A stretch of 64,000 bases of DNA from Actinomycetota bacterium (GTDB taxonomy: Bacteria > Actinomycetota > Actinomycetes > S36-B12 > CAIYMF01), in assembly GCA_020161245.1 (NCBI GenBank), contig JAIUOK010000018.1, forward strand, positions 1 to 64,000, written 5' to 3'. The notes below the pieces were generated by a model. That model was not told the origin of the DNA and made no database searches. It saw nothing but the letters and a program-made list of their open reading frames with translations. Shown piece after piece: positions 33,113 through 40,531 of the stretch (the first letter of the stretch is position 1; each line of letters opens with the position of its first letter). The translations under genes and the position numbers were made by a program.

Positions 33113-33684
33113 TGGATCTCGTCGTCGTCGTCGACATCCTGCTGGTCGTGCTGCTCCTGGGCACGATCACCGTCTACCTGTCGTCGCTGGCGGGCCGTAT
33201 CGACCGGCTCCACCGCAAGATCGAGACGGCCCACGCCGCCCTCGACGCCCAGCTGCTGCGCCGCGTCGTCGCGGCCCAGGACCTCGCCTCGGCCGGGTTC
33301 ATGGACCCCGCGTCCGCGCTCGTCCTGTCGTCGGCGGCGCAGTCCGCGCTCGTCGCCGACGAGGAGGACGACGCGCAGCGCTCGCTGGCCGAGAGCGAGC
33401 TGACGCGCACGCTCGGGGCGGTGCTCGCGACCCGCGAGGACGCCGACGAGCTCGTCGCCGACGCCGGCCCCGATGCCGCGGTCGCGGGCCAGCTGCTCGA
33501 CGAGCTCGCCGTCGCGTGCCGCCGGGTGGAGCTCGCGCGGCGCTTCCACAACGACGTCGTCCGCAGCTGCGTCGCCCTGCGCCGCCGCCGCCTCGCCCGC
33601 TGGTTCCGCCTCGCCGGCCACACGCCGATGCCGGGCCCGATCGACTTCGACGACACGCCCCCGCCCGGGCTCGCCGGTCGCTGA
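33112..33684 (+). CDS. Membrane-anchored LemA-like protein in the PIM operon
   Basis: The product is 190 aa. The N-terminal helix V-V-V-V-D-I-L-L-V-V-L-L-L-G-T-I-T-V-Y-L anchors a long helical domain. I-D-R-L-H-R-K-I-E-T-A-H-A-A-L-D-A-Q-L-L near residue 30 and A-R-R-F-H-N-D-V-V-R near 140 resemble the helical core of LemA proteins. It is the last gene of the PIM operon, translationally coupled to pimA. Function is unknown; a link to PIM-containing membrane is inferred from position only. Confidence 0.65.
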   Translation: MDLVVVVDILLVVLLLGTITVYLSSLAGRIDRLHRKIETAHAALDAQLLRRVVAAQDLASAGFMDPASALVLSSAAQSALVADEEDDAQRSLAESELTRTLGAVLATREDADELVADAGPDAAVAGQLLDELAVACRRVELARRFHNDVVRSCVALRRRRLARWFRLAGHTPMPGPIDFDDTPPPGLAGR

Positions 33685-33696
33685 GACACGACCGCT

Positions 33697-33702
33697 TACC
33701 CT
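33697..33702 (+). promoter_or_regulatory. -10-like TACCCT for the DUF3048 lipoprotein gene
   Basis: TACCCT lies 49 nt upstream of the GTG at 33752, leaving an untranslated leader that includes GGGAGA as the ribosome site. Confidence 0.35.
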
Positions 33703-33751
33703 CGTCGTAGAGGCCGGCGTCAAGCAGCGGGCCCGACGAGGGAGACCACCG

Positions 33752-34825
33752 GTGCGCGCGAGCTCGACCAGCATCACCCGGCTCGCGGCCGCGGGGGCGG
33801 TGGCCGCCCTCGCGCTGGCCGGCTGCGCCAGCGGAGGCGAGGCGCCCGCCGCCACGACGTCCCCGTCCACGACCTCGGCGTCCCAGCCGGCCGAGCAGAC
33901 CGCCACCCCGACCCCGAGCCCCACGATCGCTGAGAACGCGTCGCCGCTGTCGGGCCGGCCCGGCGGCGAGGGCAAGCGGGTGCTCATCGTCAAGTACGAC
34001 AACACGCCCAACGCGCAGCCGCACTCGGGCCTGACCAAGGCCGACGTCGTCTACGTCGAGGAGGTCGAGTACGGCCTCACCCGCATCGCGGCCGTGTTCT
34101 CGACATCGCTGCCCAGGACTGTCGGCCCGGTCCGCAGCGCCCGCATCTCCGACCTCGAGCTGTTCGCCAACTACCAGGACGCCGCCTTCGCCTACTCCGG
34201 CGCCCAGCACCGGCTCCGCCCCCTGATCGCGGCGTCGGACCTCGTGGACGTCTCGGGCGACAAGGGCCCCTACGGGTACTTCCGAGACGGCAGCCGCCCC
34301 GCGCCCTACAACTTCATGGGCCAGCCGGAGAAGCTGCTGCAGCGGGCGAAGGGGTCGGCGGTCGCGCAGGACATCGGCTTCCAGTTCTCCCTCGACGCCC
34401 CGGCCGACGGCCGCGCTGTGAGGGCCGTCAAGGCCAGCTACCCCTCGTCGTCGGCCAAGTTCGTCTGGAACTCCTCCGCCAAGCGGTTCGACGTCTACCT
34501 CAACGGCCGGCCGGCGCGGGCGACCGAGGGCGGCACCCAGCGCGCCACCACCGTGGTCGTGCAGTACGTGAAGCAGTACGACTCCGGGTTCGGCGACAAG
34601 TTCGGCGGACGCACGCCCAAGGAGGACACCGTCGGCACCGGCTACGGCTGGGTGCTGCGCGACGGCCAGGCCTACAAGGTGCGCTGGACCCGCGACGACG
34701 AGTCGGCCCCCACGCTGTTCGTGGGGGAGGACGGCCAGGTCGTGCCGTTCAAGCCGGGCCAGGTGTGGGTCGTGCTGGTCAACCGCAAGGAGCCGGCCAC
34801 CTTCGCCTGGGCCAAGGCGTCCTGA
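33752..34825 (+). CDS. DUF3048 domain lipoprotein (YerB-like)
   Basis: The product is 357 aa. A lipoprotein signal ends in the lipobox L-A-G-C (Cys25), followed by a Thr/Ser/Pro-rich linker to about residue 65. The DUF3048 core follows: L-S-G-R-P-G, P-H-S-G-L-T-K-A-D-V-V-Y-V-E-E-V-E, G-P-V-R-S-A-R-I-S-D, then a C-terminal half with Y-G-W-V-L-R-D-G-Q-A-Y-K-V-R-W. YerB-type proteins are extracytoplasmic with unproven function. It stands between the PIM operon and the pyridoxal phosphate operon. Confidence 0.85.
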   Translation: MRASSTSITRLAAAGAVAALALAGCASGGEAPAATTSPSTTSASQPAEQTATPTPSPTIAENASPLSGRPGGEGKRVLIVKYDNTPNAQPHSGLTKADVVYVEEVEYGLTRIAAVFSTSLPRTVGPVRSARISDLELFANYQDAAFAYSGAQHRLRPLIAASDLVDVSGDKGPYGYFRDGSRPAPYNFMGQPEKLLQRAKGSAVAQDIGFQFSLDAPADGRAVRAVKASYPSSSAKFVWNSSAKRFDVYLNGRPARATEGGTQRATTVVVQYVKQYDSGFGDKFGGRTPKEDTVGTGYGWVLRDGQAYKVRWTRDDESAPTLFVGEDGQVVPFKPGQVWVVLVNRKEPATFAWAKAS

Positions 34826-34918
34826 GGCCGGACGGCGTACGGGCGGGGCGCTCCACGTCGTCCACCTGACCTGCGCGGACGCTCCCGACCGGCCCGGAGG
34901 CGCCGCGTCGTCGGCCCG

Positions 34919-34924
34919 GTATCC
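34919..34924 (+). promoter_or_regulatory. -10-like TATCCT upstream of pdxS
   Basis: TATCCT is the most AT-rich hexamer in the gap after the lipoprotein gene and would give a leader of about 70 nt before the pdxS ATG. Confidence 0.35.
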
Positions 34925-34999
34925 TGACGCTGGACGCCGTCGCCGGCGCCCGTCGTACCAGCCCGTGACAGGGTGCCCCCATCGACTCCGAGGTCCGTC

Positions 35000-35908
35000 A
35001 TGTCGTCGCAGAACGAGTCCACCGCCCCCGAGGTCGGCACCGCCCGCGTGAAGCGCGGCATGGCCGAGATGCTCAAGGGCGGCGTCATCATGGACGTCGT
35101 CACGCCCGAGCAGGCCAAGATCGCCGAGGACGCCGGCGCCGTCGCCGTCATGGCCCTCGAGCGGGTCCCCGCCGACATCCGCGCGCAGGGCGGAGTGTCG
35201 CGCATGAGCGACCCCGACATGATCGACGGCATCATCGCCGCCGTCTCCATCCCCGTGATGGCCAAGGCGCGCATCGGCCACTTCGTCGAGGCGCAGGTCC
35301 TGCAGTCGCTCGGCGTCGACTACATCGACGAGTCCGAGGTGCTCACGCCGGCCGACTACGCCAACCACATCGACAAGTGGCCCTTCACGGTGCCCTTCGT
35401 CTGCGGCGCGACCAACCTCGGCGAGGCCCTGCGCCGCATCAACGAGGGCGCGGCCATGATCCGCTCCAAGGGCGAGGCCGGCACCGGCGACGTCTCGAAC
35501 GCGACCAAGCACATGCGCACGATCCGCGCCGAGATCAACCGGCTGTCCTCGATGGCCGAGGACGAGCTCTACGTCGCCGCCAAGGAGCTGCAGGCCCCCT
35601 ACGACCTCGTCGTGGAGACCGCGCGCCTCGGCCGTCTGCCCGTCGTCATGTTCACCGCGGGCGGCATCGCCACCCCGGCCGACGCCGCGATGATGATGCA
35701 GCTCGGCGCCGACGGTGTGTTCGTGGGCTCGGGCATCTTCAAGTCCGGCAACCCGGCCGAGCGCGCCAACGCGATCGTGCAGGCCACGCTGCACTACGAC
35801 GACCCGTCGATCGTGGCGAAGGTCAGCCGCGGGCTCGGCGAGGCCATGGTCGGCATCAACGTCGCCGACCTGCCCGTGCACCACCGCCTCGAGGACCGTG
35901 GCTGGTGA
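35000..35908 (+). CDS. pdxS: Pyridoxal 5'-phosphate synthase, lyase subunit
   Basis: The product is 302 aa, a TIM barrel. [16 protein letters not shown] and [12 protein letters not shown] are highly conserved. The Schiff-base lysine in [10 protein letters not shown] is Lys89. G-G-I-A-T-P-A-D-A and V-G-S-G-I-F-K-S bind phosphate. It condenses ribose 5-phosphate, glyceraldehyde 3-phosphate and ammonia from PdxT into PLP. The start is the ATG nearest the conserved N-terminus. Confidence 0.96.
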   Translation: MSSQNESTAPEVGTARVKRGMAEMLKGGVIMDVVTPEQAKIAEDAGAVAVMALERVPADIRAQGGVSRMSDPDMIDGIIAAVSIPVMAKARIGHFVEAQVLQSLGVDYIDESEVLTPADYANHIDKWPFTVPFVCGATNLGEALRRINEGAAMIRSKGEAGTGDVSNATKHMRTIRAEINRLSSMAEDELYVAAKELQAPYDLVVETARLGRLPVVMFTAGGIATPADAAMMMQLGADGVFVGSGIFKSGNPAERANAIVQATLHYDDPSIVAKVSRGLGEAMVGINVADLPVHHRLEDRGW

Positions 35909-36528
35909 ACCCCACCCCCGTCGGGGCTGACGTCCTCGTCGGGGTCCTCGCCCTCCAGGGCGACTTCCGCGAGCACGAGCACGCGCTGGCCGCGTGCGGC
36001 GCCGCCACGCGCCGCGTGCGGACGGTCGAGGACCTCGAGGGGATCGACGCCCTCGTCGTCCCGGGCGGCGAGTCCACGACCATGAGCAACCTCGCGCTGC
36101 GCTGGGGGCTGATGGAGCCGCTGCGCGCGCTCGTCCGCGGCGGCCTGCCGGCGTACGGCTCCTGCGCGGGGATGATCATGCTCGCCGACCGGATCGAGGG
36201 CGGCCGCCCCGACCAGGAGACCATCGGCGGGCTCGACGTCACCGTCCTGCGCAACGCCTTCGGCCGGCAGGTCGACTCCTTCGAGGCCGACATCGCGATG
36301 CTGGCCTTCGGCGCGGAGCCCGTGCACACGGTGTTCATCCGGGCGCCCTGGGTCGAGCAGGCGGGCCCCGGCGTCGAGGTGCTCGGCACGGTCCCCACGG
36401 GTCCGGCCGCCGGTAGGATCATCGCGGTCCGGCAGGGGCGCCTGCTCGCGACCTCCTTCCACCCCGAGCTGACCGGGGACGCGCGCATCCACAGGTACTT
36501 CCTCGAGATGGTGAGAGAGCAGGCATGA
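35905..36528 (+). CDS. pdxT: Pyridoxal 5'-phosphate synthase, glutaminase subunit
   Basis: The product is 207 aa. The class I glutaminase triad is visible: Cys87 in G-S-C-A-G-M, and His and Glu in F-H-P-E-L-T. The glutamine-binding V-P-G-G-E-S-T-T-M region is also present. It feeds ammonia to PdxS. GTGA overlaps with pdxS upstream and ATGA with yebC downstream show a coupled three-gene operon. Confidence 0.95.
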   Translation: MNPTPVGADVLVGVLALQGDFREHEHALAACGAATRRVRTVEDLEGIDALVVPGGESTTMSNLALRWGLMEPLRALVRGGLPAYGSCAGMIMLADRIEGGRPDQETIGGLDVTVLRNAFGRQVDSFEADIAMLAFGAEPVHTVFIRAPWVEQAGPGVEVLGTVPTGPAAGRIIAVRQGRLLATSFHPELTGDARIHRYFLEMVREQA

Positions 36529-37277
36529 GCGGCCACTCCAAGTGGGCGACCACGAAGCACAAGAAGGCCGCGATCGACGCCAAGCGCGGCAAGATGTTCG
36601 CCAAGCTGATCAAGAACATCGAGGTCGCGGCCCGCACGGGCGGCGGCGACCCCGCGGCGAACCCGACGCTGTACGACGCCATCTACAAGGCGAAGAAGAG
36701 CTCGGTCCCCAACGACAACATCGACCGCGCGGTCAAGCGGGGCTCGGGCGCCGAGGCCGGTGGCGCCGAGTACGCCACCATCATGTACGAGGGCTACGGC
36801 CCCAACGGCGTCGCCGTGCTCATCGAGTGCCTCACCGACAACCGCAACCGCGCGGCTGCCGAGGTGCGGGTCGCGATGACCCGCAACGGCGGCTCCATGG
36901 CCGACCCGGGCTCGGTGGCCTACCTGTTCTCCCGCCGCGGCGTCGTCATCGTGCCGAAGAACGGCCTGTCCGAGGACGACGTCCTCGGCGCCGTCCTCGA
37001 CGCGGGCGCCGAGGAGGTCAACGACCTCGGCGAGGCCTTCGAGGTCGTCTCCGCCGCCACCGACCTCGTCGCCGTCCGCACGGCCCTGCAGGACGCCGGC
37101 ATCGACTACGAGTCGGCCGACGCCGTGTTCCTGCCGAGCATGCAGGTGCCCCTCGACGAGGACGGCGCCCGCAAGATGTTCAAGCTCATCGACGCCCTCG
37201 AGGACAGCGACGACGTCCAGAACGTCTACGCCAACTTCGACGTCAGCGACGAGATCATGGAGAAGGTCGACGCCTGA
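36525..37277 (+). CDS. YebC/PmpR family protein
   Basis: The product is 250 aa. It begins [15 protein letters not shown], the family start. [31 protein letters not shown] and the acidic C-terminal A-N-F-D-V-S-D follow. Family members act as transcription regulators or, as shown more recently, relieve ribosome stalling. Its constant place just upstream of ruvC is shared by most actinobacteria and many other bacteria. Confidence 0.95.
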   Translation: MSGHSKWATTKHKKAAIDAKRGKMFAKLIKNIEVAARTGGGDPAANPTLYDAIYKAKKSSVPNDNIDRAVKRGSGAEAGGAEYATIMYEGYGPNGVAVLIECLTDNRNRAAAEVRVAMTRNGGSMADPGSVAYLFSRRGVVIVPKNGLSEDDVLGAVLDAGAEEVNDLGEAFEVVSAATDLVAVRTALQDAGIDYESADAVFLPSMQVPLDEDGARKMFKLIDALEDSDDVQNVYANFDVSDEIMEKVDA

Positions 37278-37310
37278 CCCACCCCGCGCCCCCCTCCTCA
37301 GGTGGTTTGC

Positions 37311-37433
37311 GGTGAAGGTGCCCCCACTTGCGATAGAAGCAAGTTTTCCGCCCCAGGCTGTCCACAGGCGCTTCCGCTGTGGACAGCCTGGGGCGCTCGT
37401 CTTGCTTCTATCGCAAGCAGGGGGCCCTTCACC
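37311..37433. repeat. 123-bp near-perfect palindromic element upstream of ruvC
   Basis: Nested complementary blocks: 37311-37318 with 37426-37433 (8 bp), C5/G5 at 37321-37325 with 37420-37424, 37327-37343 with 37401-37417 (17 bp, arm CTTGCGATAGAAGCAAG), and 37349-37367 with 37377-37395 (19 bp). Short internal loops separate them, with a 9-nt apical loop, giving about 50 paired bases. Each 17-bp arm is itself a mini-hairpin (CTTGC...GCAAG). It lies 33 bp after the yebC stop and before the ruvC promoter. It could terminate yebC transcripts, form a cruciform, or be a mobile palindromic repeat. Confidence 0.9.
37358..37386. other. Pair of inverted DnaA-box-like sequences
   Basis: CTGTCCACA (37358-37366) and its mirror TGTGGACAG (37378-37386) differ at one base from the actinobacterial DnaA box TTGTCCACA. 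They face each other within the inner stem of the palindromic element. Binding is unproven; the match could be a by-product of the palindrome. Confidence 0.4.
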
Positions 37434-37502
37434 CGGAAAGCCGGAGGGGCGGTCCGGCGGGGCGTTCGGCGTGGCGCGGGGGTGCTGGCGTTCGGGCGTG
37501 GT

Positions 37503-37508
37503 TAGGAT
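37503..37508 (+). promoter_or_regulatory. -10 hexamer TAGGAT of the ruvCAB promoter
   Basis: TAGGAT directly abuts the SOS box, so bound LexA would cover the promoter and transcription start. Confidence 0.6.
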
Positions 37509-37524
37509 CCGAACACCTGTTCGG
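37509..37524. promoter_or_regulatory. LexA (SOS) box of ruvCAB
   Basis: CCGAAC-acct-GTTCGG is a perfect palindrome matching the actinobacterial SOS box core CGAAC-N4-GTTCG. It lies 36 bp before the ruvC start. LexA control of ruvC is known in mycobacteria, so damage-inducible expression of the Holliday-junction resolvasome is expected here. Confidence 0.9.
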
Positions 37525-37560
37525 GCGTGGTGCCCGGCGCTGGCGGGCGGAGCTGTGGCA

Positions 37561-38148
37561 GTGCGCGTGCTGGGCGTGGACCCCGGTCTGACCCGGTGCG
37601 GCGTCGGCGTCGTCGACGGCGCGCCCGGACGCCGGCTCACCCTGGTCCACGTCGACGTGATCCGTACCGATCCCGGTCTCGACCTCGCCAGCCGGCTGCT
37701 GCTCGTCGAGCAGGGGGTCGAGGCGCTGCTCGACGCCACCCGGCCCGACGCCGTGGCCGTCGAGCGGGTCTTCAGCCAGCACAACGTCCGCACGGTCATG
37801 GGCACGGCCCAGGCCGGCGCCGTCGCGATCGCCGCGGCCGCGCGGCGCGGCATCCCCGTGGCGCTGCACACGCCGAGCGAGGTCAAGGCCGCCGTCACCG
37901 GCCAGGGCCGGGCCGGCAAGGAGCAGGTCACCGTCATGGTCACGCGCCTGCTCGCCCTCGACGCCGCGCCGCGCCCGGCCGACGCCGCCGATGCACTGGC
38001 CCTGGCCATCTGCCACCTGTGGCGCGGCGACTCCGCCTCGCGCCTGGCCGCCGCAGCCGCGGCTGCCCCGAAGCCGCGCATCCCGCGCACGGCCGCCGCG
38101 GTCCGGTCCGCCCAAGCGCCCGGCCGTACCCCGAGGGCGGCCTCGTGA
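37561..38148 (+). CDS. ruvC: Holliday junction resolvase RuvC
   Basis: The product is 195 aa. The RNase H-like acidic residues are seen in V-L-G-V-D-P-G (Asp7), A-V-E-R-V-F, and [10 protein letters not shown]. The GTG at 37561 has GGAG 8 nt upstream; another in-frame GTG two codons earlier sits too close to it. RuvC cuts four-way junctions moved by RuvAB. It is the first gene of ruvCAB, with a GTGA overlap into ruvA. The C-terminal 25 residues form an Ala/Pro/Arg-rich tail. Confidence 0.95.
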   Translation: MRVLGVDPGLTRCGVGVVDGAPGRRLTLVHVDVIRTDPGLDLASRLLLVEQGVEALLDATRPDAVAVERVFSQHNVRTVMGTAQAGAVAIAAAARRGIPVALHTPSEVKAAVTGQGRAGKEQVTVMVTRLLALDAAPRPADAADALALAICHLWRGDSASRLAAAAAAAPKPRIPRTAAAVRSAQAPGRTPRAAS

Positions 38149-38750
38149 TCGCGTTCGTCCGCGGCCCCGTCGTCCACGCCGGCGCCACCACCGCGGTGCT
38201 CGACGTCGCCGGCGTCGGCTACGAGCTGCAGTGCACGCCGTCCACCGCTGCCGGACTGCGGATCGGCCACGAGACCACGCTGCACGCCACGCTGGTGGTG
38301 CGCGAGGACTCCATGACGCTGTTCGGCTTCGCCGACGCCGACGAGCGGGCCGTCTTCGAGACCCTCCAGACCGTCACCGGCGTGGGGCCGCGGCTCGCAC
38401 TCGCGCTGCTGTCGGTGCACAGCCCCGACGCCCTGCGCCGCGCGGTCGCCGCCGAGGACGTCACGGCGCTCACGAAGGTGCCCGGGGTCGGGCGCAAGGG
38501 CGCGCAGCGGCTGGTGCTCGAGCTCAAGGACAAGCTCGGCCTGCCCACCGGTGCGGGCGGCGCCGCGGCCGCCGCGGCCCCGACCTCAGGGCCCGCGTGG
38601 CAGCCGCAGGTCCACTCGGCGCTCGTCGGCCTGGGCTGGTCGGCCAAGGAGGCCGACGCCGCGGTGGCGGCTGTGGCAGAGCAGGTCGAGCCCGACGCCG
38701 ACGTCGCCACCGTGCTGCGCCTGGCCCTGCGCTCCCTGGACCGCGCATGA
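38145..38750 (+). CDS. ruvA: Holliday junction DNA helicase subunit RuvA
   Basis: The product is 201 aa. The OB-fold N-terminus ([16 protein letters not shown]) carries two helix-hairpin-helix motifs ([21 protein letters not shown]). A Gly/Ala linker leads to domain III ([11 protein letters not shown]), which contacts RuvB. It shares overlapping start and stop codons with both neighbours. Confidence 0.95.
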   Translation: MIAFVRGPVVHAGATTAVLDVAGVGYELQCTPSTAAGLRIGHETTLHATLVVREDSMTLFGFADADERAVFETLQTVTGVGPRLALALLSVHSPDALRRAVAAEDVTALTKVPGVGRKGAQRLVLELKDKLGLPTGAGGAAAAAAPTSGPAWQPQVHSALVGLGWSAKEADAAVAAVAEQVEPDADVATVLRLALRSLDRA

Positions 38751-39874
38751 CCTACGACGACGGCTCCTACGACGCCAGCCCCGACGACCGCCTCGTCGCG
38801 CCCGAGGCCGGCTCGGAGGAGGCCGCGCTCGAGTCGGCGCTGCGTCCGCGCACCCTCGACACGTTCATCGGGCAGCAGCGGGTCAAGGACCAGCTCGGCC
38901 TGGTGCTCGAGGCGGCGGTGGCCCGTGGCCGGGCGGCCGACCATGTCCTGCTGGCCGGCCCGCCGGGGCTGGGCAAGACCACGCTGTCGATGATCATCGC
39001 GGCCGAGCTCGGCGTGCCGCTGCGCGTCACGAGCGGTCCCGCGCTGCAGCACGCCGGCGACCTCGCCGCCGTCCTGTCGAGCCTGGTGCCCGGCGAGGTG
39101 CTCTTCCTCGACGAGATCCACCGGATGTCGCGGGCCGCCGAGGAGATGCTCTACCTCGCGATGGAGGACTTCCGGGTCGATGTGATCGTCGGCAAGGGCC
39201 CGGGAGCCACGGCCATCCCGCTCGATCTGCCTCCCTTCACCCTGGTGGGCGCGACCACGCGCGCCGGCCTGCTGCCGGGCCCGCTGCGCGACCGGTTCGG
39301 CTTCACCGCTCACATGGACTTCTACGACGCCGCCGATCTCGAGCGGATCCTGGTGCGCTCGGCCGCGCTGCTCGACGTCCCGCTCGACTCCGACTCCGCC
39401 GCCGAGATCGCCTCGCGCAGCCGGGGCACCCCGCGCGTGGCCAACCGGCTGCTGCGCCGGGTCCGCGACTACGCCCAGGTGCGCGGCGAAGGCCACGTCG
39501 ACTTCGCCGTCGCGCAGGCGGCCCTCGCGCTCTACGAGGTCGACGAGATCGGCCTGGACCGCCTCGACCGCGCCGTGCTCGACGCCCTGCTGCGCCGGTT
39601 CGGGGGCGGCCCGGTGGGGCTGTCCACCCTGGCGGTGGCTGTGGGGGAGGAGTCCGAGACCGTCGAGACGGTCTGCGAGCCGTTCCTCGTGCGCGCCGGT
39701 CTGCTGGCCCGCACCCCGCGCGGGCGCGTGGCCACACCTGCGGCGTGGGTGCACCTCGGGCTCGTCCCCCCGGTCGGCTCGGCGGCCGCGGTCCAGGCGG
39801 CGATGCTGCCCTTCGACGCCGCGGGCGACGACGACGCCTCCGCCACCGGCGACGAGGCCGGTCCGCAGGCCTGA
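38747..39874 (+). CDS. ruvB: Holliday junction branch migration ATPase RuvB
   Basis: The product is 375 aa. Walker [11 protein letters not shown] lies near residue 70, Walker B F-L-D-E-I-H-R near 120, sensor 1 G-A-T-T-R-A-G, and the arginine finger in P-L-R-D-R-F-G. A winged helix follows, with R-T-P-R-G-R-V-A-T at its end. RuvB hexamers pump DNA through RuvA-bound junctions. An acidic C-terminal tail of about 30 residues extends past the usual length. Confidence 0.96.
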   Translation: MTYDDGSYDASPDDRLVAPEAGSEEAALESALRPRTLDTFIGQQRVKDQLGLVLEAAVARGRAADHVLLAGPPGLGKTTLSMIIAAELGVPLRVTSGPALQHAGDLAAVLSSLVPGEVLFLDEIHRMSRAAEEMLYLAMEDFRVDVIVGKGPGATAIPLDLPPFTLVGATTRAGLLPGPLRDRFGFTAHMDFYDAADLERILVRSAALLDVPLDSDSAAEIASRSRGTPRVANRLLRRVRDYAQVRGEGHVDFAVAQAALALYEVDEIGLDRLDRAVLDALLRRFGGGPVGLSTLAVAVGEESETVETVCEPFLVRAGLLARTPRGRVATPAAWVHLGLVPPVGSAAAVQAAMLPFDAAGDDDASATGDEAGPQA

Positions 39875-39925
39875 GCCCCCTCCCGGGCCCCCGCGCAGCG
39901 GTCCGGGCACCGCTCGGCGGCGCTT

Positions 39926-39931
39926 AGGATC
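39926..39931 (+). promoter_or_regulatory. -10-like TAGGAT upstream of yajC
   Basis: The hexamer sits in the 99-bp gap after ruvB, 42 nt before the yajC start. The Sec genes may therefore be expressed independently of the SOS-controlled ruvCAB promoter. Confidence 0.4.
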
Positions 39932-39973
39932 GACGACGACGCCGCGACCGCCGGCGGGAGACGAGAGACCACC

Positions 39974-40333
39974 ATGGACGGCGGCACCCTCACCGCGCTG
40001 CTCCCCCTGATCGTCATCGCGGGGGCCTTCTACTTCCTCATCATCCGGCCAACGCAGCGCCGCCAGCGCGACCAGCTCGCGGTGGTGAACGCGCTCGCCC
40101 CGGGGGCCCGCGTGATGACCACCGCCGGCCTGTTCGGCACCGTCGTCGAGGTCGACGACAGCGAGGTGTCGCTCGAGATCGCCCCCGGGGTGGTCGTCCG
40201 CTACGTCAAGGCCGCCATCGCCAAGGTCGTCGAGCCCGCCCCGGACGCCGAGGGAACCGCTCCCGCGGCCCCCGCGTCCGACGCTGAGGCCGGCCGGCCG
40301 ACGATCCTCGACGACGACACGAAGGCCCCGTAA
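39974..40333 (+). CDS. yajC: Preprotein translocase subunit YajC
   Basis: The product is 119 aa. One N-terminal membrane helix (L-L-P-L-I-V-I-A-G-A-F-Y-F-L) is followed by the family signature I-I-R-P-T-Q-R-R-Q-R. The compact domain G-A-R-V-M-T-T-A-G-L-F-G-T-V and I-A-P-G-V-V-V-R-Y comes next, then an acidic tail. It associates with SecDF and YidC at the translocon. GGAGA precedes the ATG. Confidence 0.92.
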   Translation: MDGGTLTALLPLIVIAGAFYFLIIRPTQRRQRDQLAVVNALAPGARVMTTAGLFGTVVEVDDSEVSLEIAPGVVVRYVKAAIAKVVEPAPDAEGTAPAAPASDAEAGRPTILDDDTKAP

Positions 40334-40531
40334 CGGGCCTCGGGTGACGGGGGCGGCGCCCGCGTCGTCCATACTTGCGTGGCACGGCCCCCGGTCGTGC
40401 CGCCCGCGGGCTCGCGCCCGCACGGACCACGGCGGCCCCAGGCCGCCTCGAGAAGCCCGCGCATGCGGGCGCGACAGTCCCGGCAGCGCGCCTCCCAGGG
40501 CGGGCTGCGGGGGCGCACGGGAGACACGACG

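Noticed and set aside
37312-37560. N-terminal extension of RuvC through the palindromic element
   Set aside because: The translated peptide is low quality, runs through the hairpin and the SOS box, and canonical RuvC starts with V-L-G-V-D-P-G at 37561.
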